Positions 45,045-54,106 of a DNA stretch of 64,000 nt are shown piece after piece (the stretch's first letter is position 1; every line of letters begins with the position of its first letter). The position numbers and the translations under genes were made by a program. The stretch comes from Microbacterium sulfonylureivorans (lineage in GTDB: Bacteria > Actinomycetota > Actinomycetes > Actinomycetales > Microbacteriaceae): positions 248,001-312,000 of the forward strand of contig NZ_RJAD01000001.1 of assembly GCF_003999995.1 (NCBI RefSeq), given 5' to 3'. The notes beneath the pieces are model-generated. The model did not search any database and had not been told where the DNA came from. It saw nothing but the letters and a program-made list of their open reading frames with translations.

Positions 45045-46509
45045 CACGACCGAGGTGCTGCAGCATCCCGCCGTCCGCGCGTACCTCGTCGAGGTGCATC
45101 GTGCGGTGGCGGCCAAGGATCCCGCGGCAGCAGACGGTGTGCTCGCCGGCGTGGCGGACCACATCCGGGACGCCGCGGCCGAGGCCGACGCACGGGGAGA
45201 TCGGCTCGACCTGGACGCCGTCCTCCGCGAGCTCGGCGACCCGCTTCTGATCGCGGCGGACGTCGAGTCCATCACGCCGATCGCGTCGTCGCCGATGGCC
45301 GGCAGGTTCTCGGACTCGACGGGCGCCGTGATCCTCGTCGCGCTCCTGCTCACCCTCGGCACCGCCATGTTCACGCTCCTCGGCTGGGCGGCGGGCATCT
45401 GGCTCCTGTGGTCGTCGCAGCGCTGGAGTCGCACCGAGAAGATCGTCGCGACGCTGTGGTGGCCGGCGATGCTCCTCCTCGGCTCGCTCACGCCGCTGTT
45501 CGGAACGGCCGGGCTCGGCGGCTGGCATCTGATGGTGCTGGTGGCCTTGTTCGGCTCGCTCGGTCTGGGTGTGTGGCTCGTCCTGCGCGCCGACCGCTTC
45601 CGCGCTCCGCGTGCGCGCCCGGCCAGAACCGCTCCGGTCGCACGTGCCGGCGCGCTCGGGCTCACCGACCGCTGGCCCGGTGGGGCGGTCGCGATCGGCG
45701 CTCCCGTGGTCGCGGTCGTGCTCGTCATCGCACCGGCGCTGCTCACCGGATCGTGGTCGTCGCTGCCCTTCACGGCGACCGTCGCCGCGCTCGTCCTCGC
45801 GGGAGCCGTCACCGTGCTGTGGGTGTCGCGCGGGTGGTACTACCAAGCCCGCGTGTGGCACACCGGCACCGTCGTGCTGACCGCCCTGGTGACGGGGTTC
45901 GTCGTCGCCGCGACGATCTCCTCGACCCGCGTGCTCCGCCGTTGCGGCGTGGAGAGCTGCGAGGACCTTCCGGCGCGCCTCGCCGACCCGTCGGCGTTCG
46001 GCCAGCACCTGGCGCAGACTGTGCTCCCCCTGCTGATCATCCACGCCGTGACGACCGCCTCCACATTCCGGTCGGGATTCCCCGTCCGGCGCTCCCTCGT
46101 CGGGCGAGGGGCCGTGACGGGCACCGTGCTCGCGCTCCTCGTCGGTGCCGGAGGCCTCACGCCCGTCGTCACCACGGCCTCGGGCACCGTCGCGGCTCTG
46201 CCGATGGCCCTCGCCGGCGCAGCCGTCTGGAGCGCCGCCGCCGTGCTGCTCATCCGCTCCGCGGCGTGGCGTCCGCGCGATCGCGTCGTCGGCATCGTGC
46301 CGGCGCTGGTCGTCGTGTGGCTGTGCGCGGTGGGCTGGCCCTTCGGCTCGCTCGCCGGATCCTCCACGGACCCGGTGAACCCCCTCGTGCCGCCGCAGCT
46401 CGCGACCGATCCCGTCGTGGTCCTCGCGCTGCTGCTCGGCGTCCAGCTCGCCGCATCCGTCTGGCTGCTCGTGCGCGCTGGCGCGTTCGGGCGCGTCGCA
46501 GCGCGTTGA
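45037..46509 (+). CDS. HAAS-domain multi-helix membrane protein paired with PadR
   Basis: A 490-aa protein. The first 80 residues form a HAAS/DUF1700-type cytoplasmic domain (PAVRAYLVEVHRAVAAKDPAAADGVL ... LDAVLRELGDPLLIAADV), the standard partner of small PadR regulators. The rest has about 12 hydrophobic segments and one extracytoplasmic Cys pair (LRRCGVESCEDLP). The PadR/HAAS pair is thought to sense membrane stress. The transported or sensed substance is unknown. GGAAGGA lies 6 nt before the ATG. Confidence 0.8.
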   Translation: MADTTEVLQHPAVRAYLVEVHRAVAAKDPAAADGVLAGVADHIRDAAAEADARGDRLDLDAVLRELGDPLLIAADVESITPIASSPMAGRFSDSTGAVILVALLLTLGTAMFTLLGWAAGIWLLWSSQRWSRTEKIVATLWWPAMLLLGSLTPLFGTAGLGGWHLMVLVALFGSLGLGVWLVLRADRFRAPRARPARTAPVARAGALGLTDRWPGGAVAIGAPVVAVVLVIAPALLTGSWSSLPFTATVAALVLAGAVTVLWVSRGWYYQARVWHTGTVVLTALVTGFVVAATISSTRVLRRCGVESCEDLPARLADPSAFGQHLAQTVLPLLIIHAVTTASTFRSGFPVRRSLVGRGAVTGTVLALLVGAGGLTPVVTTASGTVAALPMALAGAAVWSAAAVLLIRSAAWRPRDRVVGIVPALVVVWLCAVGWPFGSLAGSSTDPVNPLVPPQLATDPVVVLALLLGVQLAASVWLLVRAGAFGRVAAR

Positions 46510-46568
46510 CGCCGGGCGAGGCGTCCACAGTCCCACCGACCGCTCAGCCGCCTCACCGCCGGCGACCA

Positions 46569-46574
46569 TAGGAT
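46569..46574 (+). promoter_or_regulatory. -10 hexamer of a leaderless promoter
   Basis: TAGGAT, 6 nt (CGATGC), then the ATG at 46581. Confidence 0.5.
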
Positions 46575-46580
46575 CGATGC

Positions 46581-47936
46581 ATGGCCGGATTCTGGGGCAA
46601 ACGCAAGCGCGAGACCGAAGAGCTCGAGGCTCAGGACGCCGATCTGGCGCGACGGGCCCGCACCGCGCTCGTCGCGGCCGACGAGCGCATCCGCGTGACG
46701 ACCGACGAGCTGTCGTTCGCCGAGATCGAGCTCGGCATCGAACCGACGAAGGACCTCCGGGATGCCCTCGATGCGGTGCGCACGCACATGTCCGAAGCGT
46801 TCCACCTCCACCAGCTCAACCACGACGAGATCCCCGACACCCCCGAAGAGCTGCGCACTCGCAACGCACGCATCGTCCAGCTCTGCGAGTGGGCGGAAGA
46901 GCTGCTCGACGACCGCACCGAGGCCCTCGCCGGACCCATCGCCCGCGCGCGTCGCGCTCCAGAGATCATCGCGGGCGTGCGCGCCGACGCCGAGCGACTG
47001 CGCGAACGCCTCCCTCAGGCGCGGGAGACCATTCAGCGCCTTGCCGCCCGCTACTCGGCCGAGGCGCTCTCGCAGGTCGAGGCAAACCCCGCCGAGGCCG
47101 AGCAGCTGCTCGGGTTCGCCGAGCACAGTGCCGGGATCTCCGAGCGGCGCCGTGAGGCCGGCCAGCGCGAGCAGGCGAACCTCGCACTCGAAGCCTGCAC
47201 CGAGGCCGCCCGCCGCGCAGCGACGCTGATCGACGCGGTCGAGACGTTCGAGGTCGAGGCGCTCCGTGCCGAGTCGACGCTGTCGGCCATCGTCGAGGAT
47301 TCCCGCCAAGACATCGTCGTGGCTCTCAAGGAGCCGCACTCCCCCGGCGTCAGCGCCGCGATCGCAGAGCTCCAGACGGCCCTCGCTTCGCTGCCCGCCG
47401 CCGGCGTCAACACCGATCCGTTCACGCTGCTCTCGCGGCTGCGCACCGCCAACGCCGGTCTCGACGACGCGATCGCGGCCGCCCGCGAGCGCGCCGCACG
47501 GCCCATCCCGCCTCTCGAGCACGTCCGCCACTCGATCGACGACGCCGACCGGCAGCTCGCCGTCGCGCGTGACGTCATCGCGGGGCACCGCGGATGGATC
47601 GGCGCCGACGCGCGCACCCGCCTGGCCGAGGCCGAGCGCATTCGCATCGACCTCGACCGGTATCTGGGCACCTCCGCCTCCGCCGCGACCGCGATCGATG
47701 AAGACCAGCGCGAGCAGGCCATGGCGATGTCTCGACGCGTCGCCTTCCTCGCCGGCGAGGCGCTCCAGCTCGCGCAGCGCGACATCAACTCCTCCCGCCC
47801 CCAGGGCGGCCCCGATCAGTGGGGTGGCGGGCCGCAGCAGGGCTGGGGCGGGGGGCGGCGCGGCGGCAACGACCTCATGGGCGGCATCCTGGGCGGGCTC
47901 GTGATCGGCAGTCTGCTCGACGGCATGTTCGACTGA
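46581..47936 (+). CDS. Coiled-coil protein with Gly-rich C-terminus
   Basis: A 451-aa protein, predominantly helical. Charged heptads run over most of 10-400 (RKRETEELEAQDADLARRARTALVAADERI, ERLPQARETIQRLAARYSAEALSQVEANPAEAEQLL). Residues 405-451 are glycine- and glutamine-rich (GGPDQWGGGPQQGWGGGRRGG), ending NDLMGGILGGLVIGSLLDGMFD. This matches the C-terminal part of TPM-domain (YgcG-like) proteins without the N-terminal TPM and signal peptide. It might be a cytosolic scaffold or membrane-tethered by its end. The function is unknown. Confidence 0.65.
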   Translation: MAGFWGKRKRETEELEAQDADLARRARTALVAADERIRVTTDELSFAEIELGIEPTKDLRDALDAVRTHMSEAFHLHQLNHDEIPDTPEELRTRNARIVQLCEWAEELLDDRTEALAGPIARARRAPEIIAGVRADAERLRERLPQARETIQRLAARYSAEALSQVEANPAEAEQLLGFAEHSAGISERRREAGQREQANLALEACTEAARRAATLIDAVETFEVEALRAESTLSAIVEDSRQDIVVALKEPHSPGVSAAIAELQTALASLPAAGVNTDPFTLLSRLRTANAGLDDAIAAARERAARPIPPLEHVRHSIDDADRQLAVARDVIAGHRGWIGADARTRLAEAERIRIDLDRYLGTSASAATAIDEDQREQAMAMSRRVAFLAGEALQLAQRDINSSRPQGGPDQWGGGPQQGWGGGRRGGNDLMGGILGGLVIGSLLDGMFD

Positions 47937-47955
47937 CACCGGCCGTCCGCATCGA

Positions 47956-47992
47956 CCGCAGTTCGCCGCGTCCACCGCACGCCGAACTGCGG
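47956..47992. repeat. Dispersed dyad element, copy C
   Basis: CCGCAGTTCG (47956-47965) pairs with CGAACTGCGG (47983-47992) over a 17-nt loop, 19 nt after the coiled-coil gene stop. It may serve as that gene's terminator. Confidence 0.65.
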
Positions 47993-48195
47993 CCGATGCC
48001 GGCTTCTGCGGCCTCGACGCCGCGCATCGCGCCGGACATGCGGATGATGCCGGTCTCTGCGGCCTCGACGCCGCGCAACGCCCCGGACATGCGGATGATG
48101 CCGGTCTCTGCGGCCTCGACGCCGCGCATCGCGCCGGACATGCGGCCGGGGCCGGATTCTGCGGCCTCGACGCCGCGCATCGCGCCGGACATACG
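47992..48195. repeat. Four tandem 51-bp repeats
   Basis: Units begin at 47992, 48043, 48094 and 48145. The core CTGCGGCCTCGACGCCGCGC is identical in all four. Differences are confined to the first nine bases and a few single positions. 51 is a multiple of 3, but no gene uses the frame. Confidence 0.85.
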
Positions 48196-48224
48196 GATGC
48201 CCCGGCCACTCGGCCGGGGCATCC
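48195..48224 (-). terminator. GGATGCC hairpin, hpf terminator
   Basis: GGATGCCCCGGCC and GGCCGGGGCATCC form a 13-bp perfect stem with an ACTC loop, 15 nt after the hpf stop. Confidence 0.75.
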
Positions 48225-48239
48225 GCTCGTTCGGGGCGC

Positions 48240-48899
48240 CTACGAGGCGACGGCCTCGGGCGCGGCCTGCGTCGTGAGCGAGATCACGCCGTAGTCCCAG
48301 CCCTTTCGGCGATAGACCACACTCGGGTGGTCGGTGCGGTTGTCGACGAACAGGAAGAAGTCGTGGCCGACCAGCTCCATGCGGTCGACGGCCTCCTCGA
48401 CCGACATCCACTCCGGGTCGAACTCCTTCGTGCGGATGACGACGGGCGTGTAGCCCTCCTCCTCCTCGTTGCCGGTGACGATCGGGATCTCGCCGGTCGC
48501 GACGGCGCGGAGCACGTCGACGGATGCCGGCTGCACGTCGATCCCCTGGATGGCGCCGCTGCCCTTCTCGAACTTGGCGCCCCGCGGGTGGTTGCGTGCG
48601 TCCACGCGCTTGTCCTTCGCGCGACGGAGCTGCTCGCACAGCTTGTCGACCGCAAGGTCGAGCGCGGTGAACTTGTCACCGTCAGTGGCCTCGGCCCGGA
48701 CGATCGGGCCCTTTCCGGTGAGGGTCAGTTCGACCGTGTCGTCTTCGACGCGGCCGTTGTGATACGCGCGGTGCGTGACCTTGACGTCCACGCGTTGAGC
48801 GCGTGGAGCGAGGTGTTCGATGCGGGCGCCTTTGTCTTCGACGACCGAGCGGAAGCGATCTGTGATCCCCACTCCCACGCCGACGATGCTGGTTTCCAT
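48240..48899 (-). CDS. hpf: Ribosome hibernation promoting factor, long form
   Basis: A 219-aa protein. The N-terminal S30AE domain (VGVGVGITDRFRSVVEDKGARIEHLAPRAQRVDVKV) binds the 30S decoding centre. The C-terminal domain (EEEGYTPVVIRTKEFDPEWMSVEEAVDRMELVGHDFFLFVDNRTDHPSVVYRRKGWDYGVISL) dimerises to form 100S particles in stationary or stressed cells. GGAGG stands about 10 nt before ATG 48899. It shares direction with comF-lpqB-mtrB-mtrA, as in mycobacteria. Confidence 0.95.
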   Translation of the reverse strand: METSIVGVGVGITDRFRSVVEDKGARIEHLAPRAQRVDVKVTHRAYHNGRVEDDTVELTLTGKGPIVRAEATDGDKFTALDLAVDKLCEQLRRAKDKRVDARNHPRGAKFEKGSGAIQGIDVQPASVDVLRAVATGEIPIVTGNEEEEGYTPVVIRTKEFDPEWMSVEEAVDRMELVGHDFFLFVDNRTDHPSVVYRRKGWDYGVISLTTQAAPEAVAS

Positions 48900-48989
48900 A
48901 CCCTTGACCTCCTTGTTCCGGTCCACCCGGCCAAGGGCGGACCATCAGTCGCCTTGTCTCCCCCACGGTAGCCCCGCGGGGGTCGCCTG

Positions 48990-49688
48990 TCACCTGTGAG
49001 TTTCGAATGCGACGCCGCGCGGCTTCCGGCCGTTCATCCGGCGCGCAGTGGCGGCGACCGTCACCGCGCCCACGACCTCCGCCCCGGCGACCCTCAGCGC
49101 TCGGACGGCCTCCTCGAGGCTGGCACCGGTCGTGATGACGTCGTCGAAGACGACGACCCGGCGGGCCGCGGCATCCCGTGCCGACAGGCTCTGCGCGACG
49201 TTGCGGCGCCGCCCGCCGCGGTCGAGCCCTCGCTGATCGGCCGTGCGGCGCATCGGCTGCAGCAGGCGCTCGACACGGAGACCCGCTCGGCGCGCGATGA
49301 GGTCGGGCACCCGGAACCCGCGCCGCCGGAATGCCGCACGCGAGGTCGGCATGGGCACGAGCACGGCGTCGGGTTCGCCGAGCGCCTGCACGGCTGCGAC
49401 GAGGGCGGGCGCCAGCGCCCTCGCGAGCGGCGTGCGGCCCTCCTCCTTGACGGCGCGGATCACCCGGGCCGGCACGCCCTCGAACTCCAGCCCGCTCCAC
49501 ACCATCAGCGCACCGCCGGGCGGGTCGATCCGCCGGACGACCGTGCGCGGTGCCATCGCGGCGGCACACGCTGCGCACAGGACGGCGTCGGGCTCGCCGC
49601 ATCCGGCGCATTGCACCGGGAGCAGCAGGGCCAGCGCGTCTGACAGCGCGGCGCGCACGGCGCCCGCCAGGGCATCGGACGGGATCAT
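48990..49688 (-). CDS. comF: ComF-family phosphoribosyltransferase-like protein
   Basis: A 232-aa protein. An N-terminal zinc ribbon (CAGCGEPDAVLCAAC) leads to a type I PRTase domain with the PRPP loop VVVFDDVITTGASLEEAV and the VPMPTSRAAFRRRGFRVPDLIAR segment. ComF helps natural transformation in Bacillus and Haemophilus. In Actinobacteria the gene sits next to lpqB regardless of competence, so the role is uncertain. The conserved lpqB-comF-hpf order supports the assignment. Confidence 0.9.
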   Translation of the reverse strand: MIPSDALAGAVRAALSDALALLLPVQCAGCGEPDAVLCAACAAAMAPRTVVRRIDPPGGALMVWSGLEFEGVPARVIRAVKEEGRTPLARALAPALVAAVQALGEPDAVLVPMPTSRAAFRRRGFRVPDLIARRAGLRVERLLQPMRRTADQRGLDRGGRRRNVAQSLSARDAAARRVVVFDDVITTGASLEEAVRALRVAGAEVVGAVTVAATARRMNGRKPRGVAFETHR

Positions 49689-49779
49689 CCCCCGACTGTG
49701 GCAGCGGACGAGCGGATGCCACGGCTCTCACCCGCTGTCCCGGGACGGCCCGACCGCGGGCGCACCTGGGGAGGAGCGG

Positions 49780-51477
49780 CTACTCCGGCGCCCCCTGCTG
49801 GGTGGCGAGCAGGAGCGCACCCGTCGCGGTCGGCTGCCAGCCCGTGCCGCGCTTGACGTAGAGGGTGCCGTCCTCGGCGCGCAGGCGAGCGCTCGACAGC
49901 GACGTGCCGCCGGCGATCGAGACCATGCCCGCGGCCGCGGAGCTCGTGGTCGACGTGCCTCCGACGACCTGCTCGAGCACCGTGGAGCCCTCGGCATCGC
50001 CGGAGAGCACGCCGACCGACAGGTCGTCGAGCCACGCGAGCCCGCGCCCGGATCCCGATACAACGCCGAGCTGCACCGGGTCGCCGAGCCGGATCGGAAC
50101 CTGCTCGGGCCCGCGGACGATGCCCGCGACCCAGAGGACGTTGCGGCCGCCCGCGGCGACCACCGCAGCGACGCGCGTGCCGTCGCGCGAGACGGCCATC
50201 GCCGAGATCGAGGTGGCCCCCGACCAGGCATCTGCGACGTCGATGCGGGTCGTGTCGGGCAGGAACGCGGCGACCGCCGCCGGCTGGTCGCGGGGGACGC
50301 TCCACACGATGCCGAACGGGTCGAGCGACGGGTCGACGAGGCCGGCCCGCGCGTCGAGCTGGTCGTAGGTCTCGTCCTCCCGCAGGCGCAGCACCTCGCC
50401 GGTGCCGAGTCGTGAGGCGGCCAGGAGCTGATCGGGCGCGACCGGATCGGGGGCGACCTGCACGGCGACGGGTGCGAACTGCTCGACGAGCTCGGACAGG
50501 CCGGGAATCGGGTCCAGCGCGTCGCCGGTCAGGAACCCGAACCCCTCCTCGGTCTGCACGAGCGGGGCGCCGGGCACGCGAGTCGATCGCACCGCGACCG
50601 GCTCCACGTCGATCGGCACGGAGTCGATGGTCAGCTCGACGTCGGCGACGTTCGCGGTCCGGAGGCTCTCCTGCAGCTGCGTGTACATGCGGTCGAGCGT
50701 CTCGGGGTCGGCGGAGAGCGCGGCCTCGTTCAGGTCGACCTCGGCCACGTTGCCGGTCACCGGCACCGCCGCGACGACCTCGACGCTCTCGGGGAAGGCC
50801 GTGGCGACCGAGTCGGCGAGCCAGGCGCTCGGCGGGCCGTCCACCAGTGCCTGCGCGACGCTGCTGGCTGCGTTGGTCGTCGGGAACCACCGGGCATCGG
50901 GGACGAGATAGTGCCACGACGGATCGAAGTACATCACGGAGTACCGGTGGAACACCCGGGGGAAGACGTCCTCGTCGAGCACGACGCCGTCCGGGGCGGA
51001 GCTGATGCGCCACTCCCCGTTCTCCTGCACCATCGCGAACGGCAGCGTCTGCTCGCGGAACGCGGTGCGCTCGTACGAGCCGCCGTCGTCGACGGTCGCG
51101 ACGGCAGAAAGCGCCATGGTGACGACATCGTCCTCCGGCTCGCTGTACGCGCGGTCGTCGAGCACGTCGACGATGACTCCGGCACCGGGACGCCAGTCCC
51201 GGGCGAAGTCCTCGGTGAGGAACTCGCGCGCGCGATCCCAGTTCGCGCCGAGGCCCGGACCCGAACCGGCGCGGATGAACCCCTCCACGATCTGCTCGGG
51301 TGTCGCACCGGGCTGCGGGCTGTCCGGCAGCAGGAACGACACCTCCTCCGCGTCGGGTGCGTCCTCGGTTCCGAGGCCGTAGTTGATCCGGCCGCTCGTC
51401 GGCAGACCCGTGCACGCGGTCAGGACCGTCGCGAGCACGACGACGAGCAGGGCGGGGATGCCGCGCCACCGGGTCAT
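49780..51477 (-). CDS. lpqB: Lipoprotein LpqB, MtrB accessory factor
   Basis: A 565-aa exported lipoprotein. The signal peptide ends in the lipobox LTAC|TG (about residue 22). An N-terminal LpqB domain and a GerMN domain (NVAEVDLNEAALSADPETLDRMYTQLQESL) follow, then a beta-propeller-like C-terminal part with repeated VSRDGTRVAAV units. It binds the sensor MtrB and tunes phosphorylation of MtrA. Its start overlaps the mtrB stop by ATGA. Confidence 0.95.
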   Translation of the reverse strand: MTRWRGIPALLVVVLATVLTACTGLPTSGRINYGLGTEDAPDAEEVSFLLPDSPQPGATPEQIVEGFIRAGSGPGLGANWDRAREFLTEDFARDWRPGAGVIVDVLDDRAYSEPEDDVVTMALSAVATVDDGGSYERTAFREQTLPFAMVQENGEWRISSAPDGVVLDEDVFPRVFHRYSVMYFDPSWHYLVPDARWFPTTNAASSVAQALVDGPPSAWLADSVATAFPESVEVVAAVPVTGNVAEVDLNEAALSADPETLDRMYTQLQESLRTANVADVELTIDSVPIDVEPVAVRSTRVPGAPLVQTEEGFGFLTGDALDPIPGLSELVEQFAPVAVQVAPDPVAPDQLLAASRLGTGEVLRLREDETYDQLDARAGLVDPSLDPFGIVWSVPRDQPAAVAAFLPDTTRIDVADAWSGATSISAMAVSRDGTRVAAVVAAGGRNVLWVAGIVRGPEQVPIRLGDPVQLGVVSGSGRGLAWLDDLSVGVLSGDAEGSTVLEQVVGGTSTTSSAAAGMVSIAGGTSLSSARLRAEDGTLYVKRGTGWQPTATGALLLATQQGAPE

Positions 51478-53189
51478 GACGCACCCCGTCGGGTGGCGGC
51501 ATCCCGCACGTCCACGGCGCCGGTCGGCGGCACCTTGATCGGCTGGGTCAGGCCGAGGTCGTCGACGCTCGCGATGGAGTCGTCGCCCGGATCGAGCGGG
51601 ATCGGCGAGGGGCCCGTGAGCGGGCCCCGGCCGCGCGGGAGCGTGAGCACGAAGTTCGTCCCCCTCCCGAGCTCCGACCACACGGCGAGCTCGCCGCCGT
51701 GCAGCCGGGCGTCGCCGAGGGCGATCGACAGACCGAGGCCCGTGCCGCCGATCGTGCGCGTGCGTGAAGGATCGGCGCGCCAGAAGCGATCGAACACCCG
51801 CTCGACCTCCTCCGGCTTCATCCCGAGACCGTAGTCGCGCACGCCGAGGGCGATCGCCTGCTGGTCGCTGTCGACCGTGACGACGATCGGGCGTCCCTCG
51901 CCATGCTCGATCGCGTTTCCGAGCAGGTTGCGCACGACGCGACGGACGCGCCGCGGGTCCATGTCGACGGGGGAGTAGCCGCCGGGCGCCACCAGGCGCA
52001 CATCGGTCCCGTGCTGCTCGGCGAGCTGCTCCATCGACGCGATCACATCCTCCGCGAGGTGGGCGAGGCTCGTCGCCTCGAGCTCGAGCTGCACCGAGCC
52101 CGCGTCGTACCGGCTGATCTCCAGCAGGTCGGTCAGCAGGGTCTCGAAGCGCTGCACCTGGTTGTTGAGCAGCTCTGCCGCCCGGGCCGTGGCCGGGTCG
52201 AAGTCGGCGCGCTGGTCGTTGATCATGTCGGCCGCGAGGCGGATGGTCGTGAGCGGCGTGCGCAGCTCGTGCGAGACATCCGACACGAACCTCTGCTGCA
52301 CGAGCGAGAGGTCGGCGAGCTCCTTGATCTGCGACTCGATGCTGTCGGCCATCGCGTTGAACGAGCGGCCGAGGGTCGCGAGCTCGTCTTCGCCGCGCAC
52401 CGGCAGGCGCACGCCGAGCTCGCCTGCCGCGAGCTTCGCGCTCGTGTCGGCCGCCTCGCCGATGGGCGTCGTCACCGACCGGAGCACGAACCATGCGATG
52501 CCGCTGATGAGGAGGACGAGCCCGATGCCGACGATCCACAGGGTGCTCTGCACGAATCCGAGCGTCTGCGGGGCGTTCTCGAGGTCGTACGCCAGGTAGA
52601 GCTCGTAGGCGCCGACCCCGGGGACGTTCAGCTGCTGGCCGACGACGATCCCCGGCACAGTGGAGCCGTCCTCGGTGGGCATGGCGATCGACTGCCAGAC
52701 CTGGCGATCGGAGCTCGCCCGCACGGCTTCGCGGAGCGGTTCGCTGATCGCGGCCTCGAACCGGAGGTTGCTGGTGAAGTCCTGAGGGGCGTTCGGCGAC
52801 GGCGGGCCGATGCGGAACGCGGCGTCGATGTCGCTCGAGGACTGCGACGCGAGGGTGCCCTGAACGAGGGTCATGACGTTCTGGAGCTGGACGCTGTCGC
52901 TCTGCGTCGTCGCACTGTCGAGTGTCTGCTGGGCGGCGGTGCTCGCGCGCAGCGCGTCTTCGAGCACCTGCGTCTTGCGCGACACGAACAGGTCGTTCTG
53001 GATCGCCAGCGCCATCCACACGCAGGCGACGATCACGGCGAGCGCTGTGAGCCCGAACGTCACGAGGATGGTCCGGAATCGCAGCGACCGCCGCCACAGC
53101 GCCGCGATGTTGCCCGGCCAAGCACGCCAGTGACGCCAGCCGGTCAGCGGTGTCCGGGTGGCCGTCACCCCCGTGATCGGGGCCGTCAT
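51474..53189 (-). CDS. mtrB: Sensor histidine kinase MtrB
   Basis: A 571-aa membrane kinase. A basic N-terminus leads to TM1 at about 42-62, an extracytoplasmic sensor and TM2 near 222-243, then HAMP (RSVTTPIGEAADTSAKLAAGELGVRLP). The H-box is VSDVSHELRTPLTTIRL. The HATPase has NAIEHG, DYGLGMKPEEVERVFDRFWRAD and GTGLGLSIA. It controls cell-wall growth and division genes by phosphorylating MtrA. A 7-nt gap separates it from mtrA. Confidence 0.96.
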   Translation of the reverse strand: MTAPITGVTATRTPLTGWRHWRAWPGNIAALWRRSLRFRTILVTFGLTALAVIVACVWMALAIQNDLFVSRKTQVLEDALRASTAAQQTLDSATTQSDSVQLQNVMTLVQGTLASQSSSDIDAAFRIGPPSPNAPQDFTSNLRFEAAISEPLREAVRASSDRQVWQSIAMPTEDGSTVPGIVVGQQLNVPGVGAYELYLAYDLENAPQTLGFVQSTLWIVGIGLVLLISGIAWFVLRSVTTPIGEAADTSAKLAAGELGVRLPVRGEDELATLGRSFNAMADSIESQIKELADLSLVQQRFVSDVSHELRTPLTTIRLAADMINDQRADFDPATARAAELLNNQVQRFETLLTDLLEISRYDAGSVQLELEATSLAHLAEDVIASMEQLAEQHGTDVRLVAPGGYSPVDMDPRRVRRVVRNLLGNAIEHGEGRPIVVTVDSDQQAIALGVRDYGLGMKPEEVERVFDRFWRADPSRTRTIGGTGLGLSIALGDARLHGGELAVWSELGRGTNFVLTLPRGRGPLTGPSPIPLDPGDDSIASVDDLGLTQPIKVPPTGAVDVRDAATRRGAS

Positions 53190-53196
53190 CGGAGCC

Positions 53197-53877
53197 TCAG
53201 ACGACGGCGCCGGCGCGGTAGCCCACGCCGCGCACCGTGGTCACGATCTTCGGGTTGTCGGGGTCCTGCTCGACCTTGGCGCGCAGGCGCTGGACGTGCA
53301 CGTTCACCAGACGGGTGTCGGCCTTGTAGTGGTAGCCCCAGACCTGCTCCAGCAGCATCTCGCGCGAGAACACCTGCTGCGGCTTCGAGGCGAGGGCGAC
53401 GAGCAGCTCGAACTCGAGCGGGGTAAGGGCGATGGGGCCGTCGCCGCGGCGCACCTCGTGCGCGGCCACGTCGACGGTGAGGTCGCCGATGCGGAGGTGA
53501 TCGTTCGCCGGCTGGCTCGCCGGGCGCAGCCGGGTCTTGATGCGCGCGACGAGCTCCTTCGGATTGAAGGGCTTGACGATGTAGTCGTCGGCGCCGGACT
53601 CGAGGCCCTTGACGACGTCGGCCGTGTCGGTGCGGGCGGTGAGCATGATGATCGGCACGCCCGACTCGGCGCGCACGCGCGTGCAGATCTCGATGCCGTC
53701 CATACCCGGGAGCATGAGGTCGAGGAGGATGAGGTCGGGACGCTCCGTGCGCCAGGCGTCCACGGCCTTCGAGCCGTCGGCGCAGAACGCCGTGTCGAAG
53801 CCCTCCGTGCGCAGCACGATGCCGATCATCTCGGCGAGGGCGGTGTCGTCGTCGACCACCAGGATGCGTGAAGTCAT
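53197..53877 (-). CDS. mtrA: Response regulator MtrA
   Basis: A 226-aa OmpR/PhoB-class regulator. The receiver has Asp10/11, the phosphoacceptor Asp53 (LLDLMLPGMDG) and Lys102. The DNA-binding winged helix carries TPLEFELLVALASKPQQVFSREMLLEQVWGYHYKADTRLVNVHVQRLR. MtrA is essential in mycobacteria and governs cell-wall hydrolases and division. AAGGAG stands about 15 nt before the ATG and the promoter lies in the 229-nt upstream gap. Confidence 0.97.
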   Translation of the reverse strand: MTSRILVVDDDTALAEMIGIVLRTEGFDTAFCADGSKAVDAWRTERPDLILLDLMLPGMDGIEICTRVRAESGVPIIMLTARTDTADVVKGLESGADDYIVKPFNPKELVARIKTRLRPASQPANDHLRIGDLTVDVAAHEVRRGDGPIALTPLEFELLVALASKPQQVFSREMLLEQVWGYHYKADTRLVNVHVQRLRAKVEQDPDNPKIVTTVRGVGYRAGAVV

Positions 53878-54106
53878 CGCGCGGTTTCGTCCTTCTCCTT
53901 CGGCTCAAGGGCAGGCACGGACGGCGCCTTCCCCTTGCGCTCCCCACAGAGTAGTCGACGCCGCCTGAGCGCAGGCCGAGCACCGGCCGTGACCGCGCCG
54001 AGCGCGGGTTTCGCACAGATGGCGCGTCGAGCCGATATGACACGATAGGGAACGTCAGCGAGGCCGTCCGCGCAAGCGGGAGCCCGACCCAGAAGAGGAC
54101 CACATC

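Larger units (their letters stand above)
47937..48239. other. Repeat-filled gap between convergent genes
   Basis: These 303 nt hold, in order, the dyad element copy C, four 51-bp tandem repeats and a 13-bp GGATGCC hairpin. No coding sequence is supported. A minus-strand frame reads repeat-encoded GVEAAE units, which are an effect of the 51-bp period. Confidence 0.7.

Noticed and set aside
47992..48195. Possible CRISPR array
   Set aside because: The four units are directly joined 51-bp tandem repeats without unique spacers, and no cas gene is present.
48990..49688. comF as evidence of natural competence
   Set aside because: The gene is a fixed neighbour of lpqB in Actinobacteria irrespective of competence, and no other com gene is present here.
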